In this document: piece by piece, positions 1 through 10,628 of the stretch | How the letters are laid out: every line of letters begins with the position of its first letter | Position numbering within the stretch: position 1 is the stretch's first letter | From: Pseudomonas sp. | GTDB lineage: Bacteria; Pseudomonadota; Gammaproteobacteria; Pseudomonadales; Pseudomonadaceae | DNA: 64,000 bases | Assembly: GCF_002796985.1 (NCBI RefSeq) | Contig: NZ_PEKX01000022.1 | Coordinates: forward strand, 1-64,000 | Direction of reading: 5' to 3' | The notes under the pieces: model-generated | What the model saw: only the letters and a program-made list of their open reading frames with translations | Database searches by the model: none | What the model was told of the DNA's origin: nothing | Made by a program: the position numbers and the translations under genes

Positions 1-828
1 TAGAGTTTGAGAAGCGACATTTACTGAGCCTGGAAAGTGTCTAGGGAATCCGGGGCGATTCACATGGTTGGACAAAGCCATGTAGAGCGCTTGAGCACGC
101 TCCGGCTCCAGCTGCATGTGGGGTTGCAGTGGCGATACTTCGTTATTGCGACGGATATCCGCTATCAGCGCATCTCCAAAGGTAGGGTCAGCAGCAGGGT
201 CTACGACATCGGAGAGATCGATACCCCGCATGTAGGCGAGACAAGCGTGGTAGAGGTAAAGGTAAGTCTGCACCATCAAAGGCCGCTCAAGCTTTGTGCG
301 GCCATCTCGTGCCGGATACATGGCACATATGTCTTTGATGCTAGTAGCAGCGTCACTCAGGCGGCGCATCTCGTCTTGCCCCGCCTGAGTTGGCCAGACC
401 TTGTAATGGTCTTCTTCGCGCTGGTAAGGGCCTGGGTTTCGCACCAAAGCATCGAGCATTTGCGGTATGGGGTTTTCTATCAGCTCACGCGCAGCGTGGC
501 GAAAGGCGAGCAGCAAGAGTTGCAACGTGGTGGAGCGCTGCTGGCCATCGATCACTTCAAAGGCAGGCACTCTGCCAAAGCTGTTCGGCACCGGCGTCAT
601 CACAATGGAGCCCAAAAAGTGCTTCTGTAATGGCTTCAGTGCCGCAGTAGTCCCGGTTGATGCCAGCGCTTGTTGCTCCAGCACAGCATCTGCTCGGTCT
701 TGGATGTCAATCCACAGAGGGCCGACCTGCTTCTCCAGCGTCCAGACATAACCCCTTTGAAAAATCGGGATCTGATACTGATGCGGTGTGCTGAATAGGC
801 TAGTTACCGTAGCTTTGCTGGGTTGCAT
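1..828 (-). CDS. DUF262 (GmrSD/SspE-like) protein, C-terminus beyond the window
   Basis: The reading frame is open from an ATG at 828 to base 1 (276 codons) and is truncated only by the window edge. A ribosome-binding site AAGGAA lies 6 bases before the ATG. Residues 21-29 read PIFQRGYVW and 93-101 read IDGQQRSTT, the two hallmark motifs of the DUF262 nucleotide-hydrolysing domain of GmrSD-type modification-dependent restriction enzymes and SspE. A C-terminal DUF1524 HNH nuclease domain is usual in the family but would lie off the window. The gene starts 46 bases after the type ISP restriction gene stops, on the same strand, so the two are probably co-transcribed. A defence role is inferred; whether this protein works with the neighbour or alone is unknown. 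Confidence 0.85.
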   Translation of the reverse strand, partial: MQPSKATVTSLFSTPHQYQIPIFQRGYVWTLEKQVGPLWIDIQDRADAVLEQQALASTGTTAALKPLQKHFLGSIVMTPVPNSFGRVPAFEVIDGQQRSTTLQLLLLAFRHAARELIENPIPQMLDALVRNPGPYQREEDHYKVWPTQAGQDEMRRLSDAATSIKDICAMYPARDGRTKLERPLMVQTYLYLYHACLAYMRGIDLSDVVDPAADPTFGDALIADIRRNNEVSPLQPHMQLEPERAQALYMALSNHVNRPGFPRHFPGSVNVASQTL

Positions 829-874
829 GCTGAATTCCTTATCTGCGTTTCAATAATCAGTAGCGTCAGTTGTC

Positions 875-3800
875 CTAGCCGATGTCGAGAGCAGGCAGCG
901 CCCTGACGATTTTTTGAGTCTCCAGGCTGACGGTGACCACGCGCTGGAACAGCTCAAGCGGGTACTTGGGATTCCCCATGGTTTCGACGGCCCAGTCGTT
1001 GGCGTCGTTGACGATGCCGCTGGCTTTATCGGTGCGCACCGCTTGGCGCTCCATAACCCAGTCCAGCGCGGCCTTACCGTTGACCACGTAGTCCCAGGCC
1101 GCCTCGGGGATGCCCTTGAGGGTGATGCGATGGTTGTAGATGACGGTGGTCTTGTCGCCCTTCTTGGCGAACTTCATCTTCTCTACACGGTAGTCGGCAT
1201 CGGTAAGCGCGCCCTTGGCCTCGATGGTCAGCGGGTACGGCTCGACGGTTTCGTAGTTCAAGTGGAGGTCGGCCAGGGCGCGGCCAGCTTTGCTGAAAGC
1301 CCAGAAGTCAGCGGCATTCTTCACCGCTGGAACGCGCGGTAGCTCCTTGCTCAGATTGTCGGCAAAGCGTTCGCGGTAGTCCGGCGAATGGAGGATGCCG
1401 TAGACGTAGTAAAACAAGTCTTCCTTGCTGAACTGCTCGCCGGGGTAGGCAGCCTGGAAGTGGGCCAAGCCGGCATCGGTGATGGCATCGCGGCGGCGTA
1501 AACCTCCTTCAACCGGCTCGGCAAACAGGTCGTCTTTTGAGGCTTGAGCAACTTCGTCGTAAAGGTATAGGGGAAAACATTGCGTACCATGATTTGGTTG
1601 AAGACTAAAAATCTGATTCACAATTAAAGGCGGCGAACTAGGGCCTTCTCCGCCACTTCCTAGAGTTATTATAAAGTTCTCAATCCCCGCATTCGGGAAT
1701 ATTTTTGGCATTTGATATACGCAGTTATTAAATTGCCTATCAAAATACATCCAGCTTTTAAGGAATGGCCGATAATAAGATTTTACAACGCCTTCAGGTC
1801 GGAATATGCCCCGCTTCTGCCGAACCAGGTCTTGCTTAACTTCACGAGTCCAACTTATCTTTGTTGAATTAAAATCCAGAAAATCATCTGGCTCAGGCCA
1901 TTCTTGCTTCTTCAAGTCCGCACAAGCCATCCTGTAACGATCCACTTCGCTGTTGTAAAACGTGATCATTTCGTCAACAGTATTGATAAGCGAACTTTTA
2001 GATGCGTTATATACCCAAGCATCACGATTTGTTTTCACGCCATTTGAGTAATTCTCGAAAAGAGCAATTTCACTAGCGTCATTCTTGGCCCCCAACACAA
2101 TGTGCAGAGCTAAGCTGTCGTCCCTCTGTTTGAGCCAGTCGCCATGCTCATCTGGGGTAATCTGCTGCCACTGCGCGATGCCGGCCACATTGGTAAAGGC
2201 TGCAATTTTCTCCAGCTTTTCCTCTCGACTCAAATAGTCGCCAATGTCGTAAAAGTAAATCTGGCCGTGAGTCTGTGCATCGGGATTCTTGACCAGCAAC
2301 GAAATAGCAATAGGAGCACGGCTGCCGCTGCCGAAAATCTTGCCGCCTTCCTTCCGAGAGGTTTCGCCACTGGTACGCTGGTTGCCACGAAGATGGAACA
2401 CATAAAGACTGGAAAATTCATCTACAAGGCACTTGCGCAAACCATCTGCGGTATTGGCCTCCACAAAGCCCGCGTTGGTAACAAAGCCGATGATGCCAGC
2501 ATCACCAATACGGTCACTGGCCCAGCGAATCGCACGGATATAGCTGTCATACAGGGCGTTTTTGAGAGTTGCTTTTGAGCCAGCCGCATAGGTAGTACGA
2601 ATGCGCCCATCAAGCGTTGGGTACTGAATATTGGCGTTGTTATCGTTAGCACTCGTCTGGCCAGCCGAATACGGCGGATTGCCCACAATCACCCGAATAT
2701 CTAGCTCCTTCTGGCGCTTACGCCTAGCGCTGTTGTCCTCCAGCAGCGCGTCTACCAGGTCGTCCTTCTCGTACATCTGGAAGGTGTCAGTCAGGCAGAT
2801 ACCTTCAAACGGGGTGTACTCGTCGATCACTTCGCCATGGTAGGCCGCTTCGATATTGATGGCCGCGATGTAGTAAGCGAGCAGTACCAGCTCGTTGGCG
2901 TGAATCTCGTGCCGGTATTTGTGCGGCAGCTCGTCTGGCTTAATCAGGCCCGACTGGATCAGGCGGGTGATGAAAGTTCCGGTGCCGGTGAAGGGATCAA
3001 TGATGTGGACGCCTTTGCTGCCCAGGGTTTGACCGAACTCCTGTTGCAGCAGGTGGTTGACGCTGTGAAGGATGAAATCCACCACCTCGACTGGGGTGTA
3101 AACGATGCCCAAGCGCTCGGTCATCTTGGGGAAGGCGTTGCGGAAGAACTTGTCGTATAGCTCGACGATGATCTTCTGCTTGCCCTGGGCGTTGTTAATA
3201 CCGGCAGCGCGTTGACGCACACTGGCGTAGAACTTCTCCAGGGTATCGGCTTCTTTGGCCAGGTGGTGTTCGTGAAGCGCGTCTAGTACGCCTTGCATGG
3301 CCTTGGACATAGGGTTGTGGCTGGCAAAGCTGTACTCGTCGAACAGCGCATCGAACACCGGCTTGGTTACCAAGTGCTGGGCGAGCATTTCAACAATCTC
3401 GCCATCGCTGATGCTGTCGTTGAGGTCGTCACGCAGCTCGGCGGCAAAAGCGTTAAAGGCGGCTTTTTCCTGAGTGTTGGCCGGGTTCTCTAGGATGCCC
3501 TGGATACGGTCGATGTGGGTACGGGCGATCTTGGCGATATCATTGGCCCAGTCTTCCCAGTGGTGGCGGTTGCCACACTTGTCGACGATCTTGGCGTAGA
3601 TGGCCTTCTCGATTTCACCCACTTCGTAGGTCAGCTCGGCCTGCTGAGTCATCTGGCCTTCGGCATCATATTTCGCGCGCTTCTCGCCAATGCCGTACTG
3701 GCCTTTGCCGGCCTTACCGTTACTGGTGCCGCTGGATTTCTTTGCCTTCTTCTCAGCTTTGTCGGTGATGGCGATGACTTCCATCTTGCGCGGGTCTGAG

Positions 3801-5758
3801 CCGATCAGGTCGAGCTTGTTAACCATGGCATCGAAGCTATCGTCGTGCGAGCGCAGTGCCTGGAGTACCTGCCAAACCACCTTGTAGGTCTGGTTGTCGT
3901 TGAGGGCTTCGTGAGGCTCCATGCCGGCAGGGATCACCACGGGAAGCACGACATAGCCGCGCTTCTTACCCGGTGCGTTGCGCATCACCCGGCCTACGGA
4001 CTGCACTACGTCCACCTGGGAGTTGCGGGGGGTGAGGAAGAGCACGGCATCCAGCGCCGGCACGTCCACGCCCTCGGACAGGCAGCGCACGTTGCTGAGG
4101 ATGCGGCAGGTGTGGGCCGGAGCTTCCTCCTTCAGCCAGTTGAGCTTGGCTTCCTTCTGGCTGGCATTCATTCCGCCATCGACATGTTCAGCCTCGCAGA
4201 TCAGACGCGAGGCTTCCTCGATTTCCTCAGACTCCTGGTAAGCCTCCACCACCGACTGGAACATGCTGGCGATGTTGATGGAGCTGACTTTGTGCTTGGT
4301 GCCCTTGTAGTTGGGCGAGATGACCTGGCAGAAGGCCACGGCGCGCTTCATTGGCTCATCATCGCCAATGAGCTGCTCGTGTAGGCCTTGCTTGGCCAGC
4401 GCCTTCCAGCATCCGACGATCTTGGCGGCGTCGTCCACTTTGAGCTGGTTGTCTTCGTCCTTCAGTAAGTCTTGGAGACGGCGACTGATGGCGCTCTCTT
4501 CGACGGTGAGTACCAGCACCTTGTAGTCGGTGAGCAGGCCACGCTGAACTGCTTCGGAGAAGTTGATGACGAACAGTTCTTTGCCATATAGCGCTTCGTC
4601 ATCCATCGAGCAGAGGGTGACTTCGCCGGATTCGGCCTTAACCTTGGCACTGTCACCGTAGATACGTGGCGTAGCGGTCATGTACAGGCGTTTGGCAGCG
4701 CGGATGTAATCGGCGTCGTGAACGCGCACGAAGGTGCTTTCGTCATCGTCGTCAAAGGTGGCGCCGGTAGTGCGGTGGGCTTCGTCGCAGATGATCAGAT
4801 CAAATGCTGCAAGGCCATGTTCGTGCTGGGCGCGGCTGATCACGTCGATGGAGTGGTAGGTGGAGAACACCACGCTCATGTGCTCGGCATCGTGACGCTT
4901 GAGCATTTCCGCCGCGAGGCGATCTGCCTTGGTAGTCGCTGGGTAGCGCAGTTCGTGAGCGAAGACCTGCGGGGTATCCTCATCGGCCTTGCGCTTCTTG
5001 CCTACGTCGCTGTCGGAGCACACGGCGAAGCTGTGGAGCGGGGTTTCACTTTCCTGCGTCCATTCGGTCAGGGTCTGCGATAGCAACGACAGGCTGGGCA
5101 CCAGGAACAACACTCGCTTGCCCTTGCCAGCCTGCTGCTCGGCAATTTTCAGGCTGGTAAAGGTCTTGCCGGTGCCACAAGCCATGATCAGCTTGCCGCG
5201 CTCGGCCTCTTTGAGGCCTGCTGCAACAGCATTCAAAGCGGTTTTCTGGTGATCCCGAAGCTGCTTGCGGGCCTTGAAAGAAACAGCCTGATTGGGTTGG
5301 TATTTGGCCCAGTCGATCTGACTGTCTTCCAGGGCTTGCAGGTCAATCTTGTTGATCGAAAGCTGCTGGCCCTGCAAAGCGTCTTCGGCGTGCTCGCTCC
5401 AGTTATTGGTGGTGGCAACGATGATGCGGTGCGAGAACGGCGCCTTGCCCGAGGCGGTGAAGAAGCTATCGATGTCCTTCTTCTGCACGCGGTAGTCCTC
5501 GGCATACAGCTTGCACTGGATGGCGTGGTACTCGCCGGTGCCCTGGGTGCGCGCCACCAGGTCGATACCAGTGTCGCGACCGTCCAGCCCCTGCTCCTTG
5601 GCCCAATCAGCGTACATCCACACCTTGTCGTACAGGTCACGGTAGGTGGCTTCGTTACGCAGGTAGGCGCAGATCAGCTCTTCGAAGTAGGTGCCTTTTT
5701 CACGCTCAGAAGCTGAAGCAGCGCGATAGATGTCGAGCAGGGAGGAGAGGGCGGTCAC
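875..5758 (-). CDS. Type ISP-like single-chain restriction-modification enzyme
   Basis: A protein of about 1627 residues combining nuclease, translocase, methylase and specificity parts, the architecture of type ISP enzymes such as LlaGI and LlaBIII. Numbered from GTG 5758: an N-terminal Mrr-type nuclease with Asp66 and QCK 81-83; SF2 helicase Walker A GTGKT 195-199, DEAH 325-328 and a motif VI QSVGRVMR near 586-593; adenine methylase motif I DPFTGTGTF 921-929 and motif IV NPPY 1027-1030; then a long target-recognition region. The frame extends to a TTG at 5821, but GTG 5758 has AAAGGAA six bases upstream and fits better. Such enzymes methylate one adenine strand and cut unmodified DNA after ATP-driven translocation. 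All catalytic motifs look intact. The DNA encoding roughly residues 1215-1390 is clearly AT-richer than the rest. Confidence 0.9.
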   Translation of the reverse strand: MTALSSLLDIYRAASASEREKGTYFEELICAYLRNEATYRDLYDKVWMYADWAKEQGLDGRDTGIDLVARTQGTGEYHAIQCKLYAEDYRVQKKDIDSFFTASGKAPFSHRIIVATTNNWSEHAEDALQGQQLSINKIDLQALEDSQIDWAKYQPNQAVSFKARKQLRDHQKTALNAVAAGLKEAERGKLIMACGTGKTFTSLKIAEQQAGKGKRVLFLVPSLSLLSQTLTEWTQESETPLHSFAVCSDSDVGKKRKADEDTPQVFAHELRYPATTKADRLAAEMLKRHDAEHMSVVFSTYHSIDVISRAQHEHGLAAFDLIICDEAHRTTGATFDDDDESTFVRVHDADYIRAAKRLYMTATPRIYGDSAKVKAESGEVTLCSMDDEALYGKELFVINFSEAVQRGLLTDYKVLVLTVEESAISRRLQDLLKDEDNQLKVDDAAKIVGCWKALAKQGLHEQLIGDDEPMKRAVAFCQVISPNYKGTKHKVSSINIASMFQSVVEAYQESEEIEEASRLICEAEHVDGGMNASQKEAKLNWLKEEAPAHTCRILSNVRCLSEGVDVPALDAVLFLTPRNSQVDVVQSVGRVMRNAPGKKRGYVVLPVVIPAGMEPHEALNDNQTYKVVWQVLQALRSHDDSFDAMVNKLDLIGSDPRKMEVIAITDKAEKKAKKSSGTSNGKAGKGQYGIGEKRAKYDAEGQMTQQAELTYEVGEIEKAIYAKIVDKCGNRHHWEDWANDIAKIARTHIDRIQGILENPANTQEKAAFNAFAAELRDDLNDSISDGEIVEMLAQHLVTKPVFDALFDEYSFASHNPMSKAMQGVLDALHEHHLAKEADTLEKFYASVRQRAAGINNAQGKQKIIVELYDKFFRNAFPKMTERLGIVYTPVEVVDFILHSVNHLLQQEFGQTLGSKGVHIIDPFTGTGTFITRLIQSGLIKPDELPHKYRHEIHANELVLLAYYIAAINIEAAYHGEVIDEYTPFEGICLTDTFQMYEKDDLVDALLEDNSARRKRQKELDIRVIVGNPPYSAGQTSANDNNANIQYPTLDGRIRTTYAAGSKATLKNALYDSYIRAIRWASDRIGDAGIIGFVTNAGFVEANTADGLRKCLVDEFSSLYVFHLRGNQRTSGETSRKEGGKIFGSGSRAPIAISLLVKNPDAQTHGQIYFYDIGDYLSREEKLEKIAAFTNVAGIAQWQQITPDEHGDWLKQRDDSLALHIVLGAKNDASEIALFENYSNGVKTNRDAWVYNASKSSLINTVDEMITFYNSEVDRYRMACADLKKQEWPEPDDFLDFNSTKISWTREVKQDLVRQKRGIFRPEGVVKSYYRPFLKSWMYFDRQFNNCVYQMPKIFPNAGIENFIITLGSGGEGPSSPPLIVNQIFSLQPNHGTQCFPLYLYDEVAQASKDDLFAEPVEGGLRRRDAITDAGLAHFQAAYPGEQFSKEDLFYYVYGILHSPDYRERFADNLSKELPRVPAVKNAADFWAFSKAGRALADLHLNYETVEPYPLTIEAKGALTDADYRVEKMKFAKKGDKTTVIYNHRITLKGIPEAAWDYVVNGKAALDWVMERQAVRTDKASGIVNDANDWAVETMGNPKYPLELFQRVVTVSLETQKIVRALPALDIG

Positions 5759-5849
5759 GAGGAATTCCTTTTGATTACTGCTAGCGCATATCTCTAGCGC
5801 TAAATTTCTCCAGTCTATCAATAGGCGTCTTTATGAGCAGCCAAAAGAA

Positions 5850-5880
5850 AACCCCAGCAGATACGAGATCTACTGGGGTT
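5850..5880 (-). terminator. Rho-independent terminator between gyrB and the restriction locus
   Basis: A 13-base inverted repeat with one mismatch (arms 5850-5862 and 5868-5880, core CCCCAG/CTGGGG) is followed on the minus strand by TTTTCTTTT. It would stop transcription coming from gyrB before the type ISP gene. It lies on the restriction-locus side of the boundary repeats. Confidence 0.8.
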
Positions 5881-5893
5881 TGTCTGTGGCCAC

Positions 5894-5946
5894 TAACTTT
5901 GGCCGAACCACTTAACTTTGGCCGAATGGGCAAATAACTTTGCCCA
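5894..5946. repeat. Three short direct repeats, likely transposon or IS end
   Basis: TAACTTTGGCCGAA occurs at 5894-5907 and 5913-5926, and a shorter variant TAACTTTGCCCA at 5935-5946, with starts 19 and 22 bases apart. The outermost copy sits inside a small palindrome, TGGGCAAA..TTTGCCCA. The array begins 14 bases beyond the gyrB stop codon. Spaced transposase-binding repeats of this kind are typical of the ends of IS21-family and Tn7-like elements. No transposase gene is in the window. Confidence 0.5.
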
Positions 5947-5959
5947 CCTCCATCCCGGA

Positions 5960-8376
<2,417 letters not shown>

Positions 8377-8377
<1 letters not shown>

Positions 8378-9483
8378 TATTCACTCCCGATGGTAGTGTC
8401 CTGAGAGACGCGCCCATGTTCCACGTGGAACATCGACACCGGCGTTTCCGTTTGCCAGCCGTCTTTCAATAAGTGTGGGTCGACGCAGGTGATAAATACC
8501 TGGCAACCCAGATCTTCGAGAAGTCGGCACAACGACAACCGATGCTTCTCATCCAATTCGGAGGGGAGGTCATCCACCAGGTAGACGCATTGCCCGCGCT
8601 TGGCCTGGTTGATCAAGTGCCCCTGGGCGATCCGCAAAGCGCAGACCACCAGTTTCTGTTGGCCGCGGGAAAGAATCTCCGCGGCATTGTGCCCACCCAG
8701 ACGAATCCTCAGATCCGCCCGTTGCGGTCCTGCCTGGGTGTGTCCGATCTGCTGATCGCGCAGCAGACTGGAAGACAGCACTTCACTCAGGTCGCGTTCC
8801 TTGTCCCAGCCCCGGTAGTAGCTGAGCGTCAGGTCATCGATCTGGATCAGCTCGGCCAGGGTCCGCTCGAACTGGGGCTTGAGAGCCTGAATATAGGACC
8901 GCCGATATGTGTCGATTTCGTCGCTCGCTGCGCACAATTCACGGTCCCACGCAGCTTGAGAAGCACCGTCCAGTTTACCATGTCGCAGCCACGAGTTCCG
9001 CTGCCTCAGGGCCTTCTGCAGTCTTTGCCAGGCGACCATGAAGCGTTGTTCCACGTGGAACACTCCCCAATCGAGAAACTGACGGCGAATTTTCGGTGCA
9101 CCTTCCAGCAAACGAAAACTGTCCGGATTGATCAGCTGCAGGGGCAACGTCTCAGCTAACTGCGCAGCACTGCGCGCATTCTGCCCGTCGATACGAATCT
9201 GGAACTCACCCTGGCGATCTCGTGAAACCCCAAGGCTGCTATCGAAGCCGTTGCCCAGGCGCACCTGTCCGAAAACCGTGCAGGCCGGCTCTTCGTACTG
9301 GATGACAGGTTGCAGGCGCATGCTGCGGAAGGAGCGGGCGAGGCCGAGCAGGTAGATGGCTTCCAGCACGCTGGTCTTGCCGCTGCCATTTTCGCCGTAG
9401 AGGATGTTGATGCGGGGGGAGGGGGAGAAGGTCACCGGGTGCAGATTGCGCACCGCGGTGACCGAAAGGCGGGTAAGGGACAT
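8377..9483 (-). CDS. recF: DNA replication and repair protein RecF
   Basis: 368 residues. An SMC-like ATPase with Walker A GENGSGKT at residues 30-37, ABC-type signature LSRGQQKLVV near 275 and Walker B VYLVDDLPSELD near 305. RecF acts with RecO and RecR to load RecA at single-strand gaps. Two perfect parS centromere sites lie inside this gene, at 8417-8432 near the C-terminal end and at 9047-9062, so the sequence serves chromosome segregation as well as repair. Its ATG lies 9 bases after the dnaN stop. Confidence 0.97.
8417..8432. promoter_or_regulatory. parS centromere site 1
   Basis: The sequence is TGTTCCACGTGGAACA, a perfect 16-base palindrome identical to the Pseudomonas parS consensus bound by ParB. 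It lies within the C-terminal coding part of recF. Confidence 0.95.
9047..9062. promoter_or_regulatory. parS centromere site 2
   Basis: A second perfect TGTTCCACGTGGAACA palindrome inside recF, 630 bases from the first. Cognate parA and parB are at 19.8-21.5 kb. Confidence 0.95.
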
Positions 9484-9492
9484 CGATACGCG

Positions 9493-10599
9493 TCAGAGGC
9501 GCATCGGCATGACGACATAGGCGGAATCGTCGTTGCCTGCTTCCTGCACCAGAGCACTACTGTTGGAGTCGGAGAGAATCATGCGCACCTGTTCGGTCCC
9601 CATGACGCCCAGCACGTCCAACAGATAGCTAACGTTGAAGCCGATTTCCAGGTTGCCCCCGTTGTAATCGACCTGTACTTCTTCTTCCGCCTCTTCCTGC
9701 TCCGGGTTGTTTGCCTGGATTTTCAGGAGGCCGTTGGAGAGTTGCAGGCGAATGCCGCGGTACTTCTCGTTGGACAGGATCGCGGTACGGCTGAAGGCTT
9801 CACGCAGTACCTGGCGATCCCCAATCACCAGCTTGTCGCCCCCCTTGGGCAGTACGCGCTCGTAATCCGGGAACTTGCCGTCCACCAGCTTGGAGGTGAA
9901 GGTGAACTCGCCGGTGGTCGCACGGATGTGATGCTGGCCGAGGACGATGGACACTTCGCCGTCCTGCTCGGTGAGCAGGCGAGCCAGTTCGAGGATGCCT
10001 TTACGCGGCACGATCACCTGGTGGCGATCCTGAGCCTCCGGCACACCATTGCTCAACGAGCACATGGCCAGACGGTGACCATCGGTCGCAACGGCGCGAA
10101 GTGTGCCGCCGCCCACTTCCAGCAGCATGCCATTGAGATAATAGCGAACGTCTTGCTGGGCCATGGCGAAGCTGGTGCGGTCGATCAGCCGACGCAGCTT
10201 GCTCTGCACCAGGCTGAAGGTCAGCGAACCGGGGCCTTCTTCCACAGTGGGGAAGTCATTGGCCGGCAGGGTGGAGAGGGTGAAGCGGCTGCGGCCGGCT
10301 TTCACCAGGAGCTTCTGCTCGTCGACGCGGATGTCGATCACGGCATCGCTGGGCAGGCTCTTGCAGATATCCATCAGCTTGCGCGCCGGCACGGTGATTT
10401 CACCCGGCTCAGCAGCGTCTTCCAGGGTGACGCGACCTACCAGCTCGACTTCCAGGTCGGTGCCGGTCAGCGACAGTTGCTGGCCTTCGACGACCAGCAG
10501 GACGTTGGAAAGAACCGGCAGCGTCTGGCGGCGCTCGACAACGCCAGCGACCAGTTGCAGGGGTTTCAACAGAGCTTCGCGTTGAATAGTGAAATGCAT
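9493..10599 (-). CDS. dnaN: DNA polymerase III beta sliding clamp
   Basis: 368 residues, beginning MHFTIQREALLKPLQLV and ending YVVMPMRL, the characteristic start and the C-terminal MPMRL common to bacterial beta clamps. Three repeated clamp domains of about 120 residues fill the protein. As a ring-shaped dimer it tethers Pol III and other partners to DNA. It lies 29 bases after dnaA and 9 bases before recF on the same strand. Confidence 0.98.
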   Translation of the reverse strand: MHFTIQREALLKPLQLVAGVVERRQTLPVLSNVLLVVEGQQLSLTGTDLEVELVGRVTLEDAAEPGEITVPARKLMDICKSLPSDAVIDIRVDEQKLLVKAGRSRFTLSTLPANDFPTVEEGPGSLTFSLVQSKLRRLIDRTSFAMAQQDVRYYLNGMLLEVGGGTLRAVATDGHRLAMCSLSNGVPEAQDRHQVIVPRKGILELARLLTEQDGEVSIVLGQHHIRATTGEFTFTSKLVDGKFPDYERVLPKGGDKLVIGDRQVLREAFSRTAILSNEKYRGIRLQLSNGLLKIQANNPEQEEAEEEVQVDYNGGNLEIGFNVSYLLDVLGVMGTEQVRMILSDSNSSALVQEAGNDDSAYVVMPMRL

Positions 10600-10628
10600 G
10601 GTCTAGTCCCTTGCCTCGTGAGGCTGCG

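Noticed and set aside
37..751. Plus-strand frames at the left edge
   Set aside because: The minus strand encodes clear DUF262 motifs over the same bases; the plus frames are shadows.
875..5758. Type I restriction subunit or BREX PglX methylase
   Set aside because: Nuclease, helicase and methylase are in one chain and no HsdM/HsdS or other BREX genes are present, so type ISP fits better.
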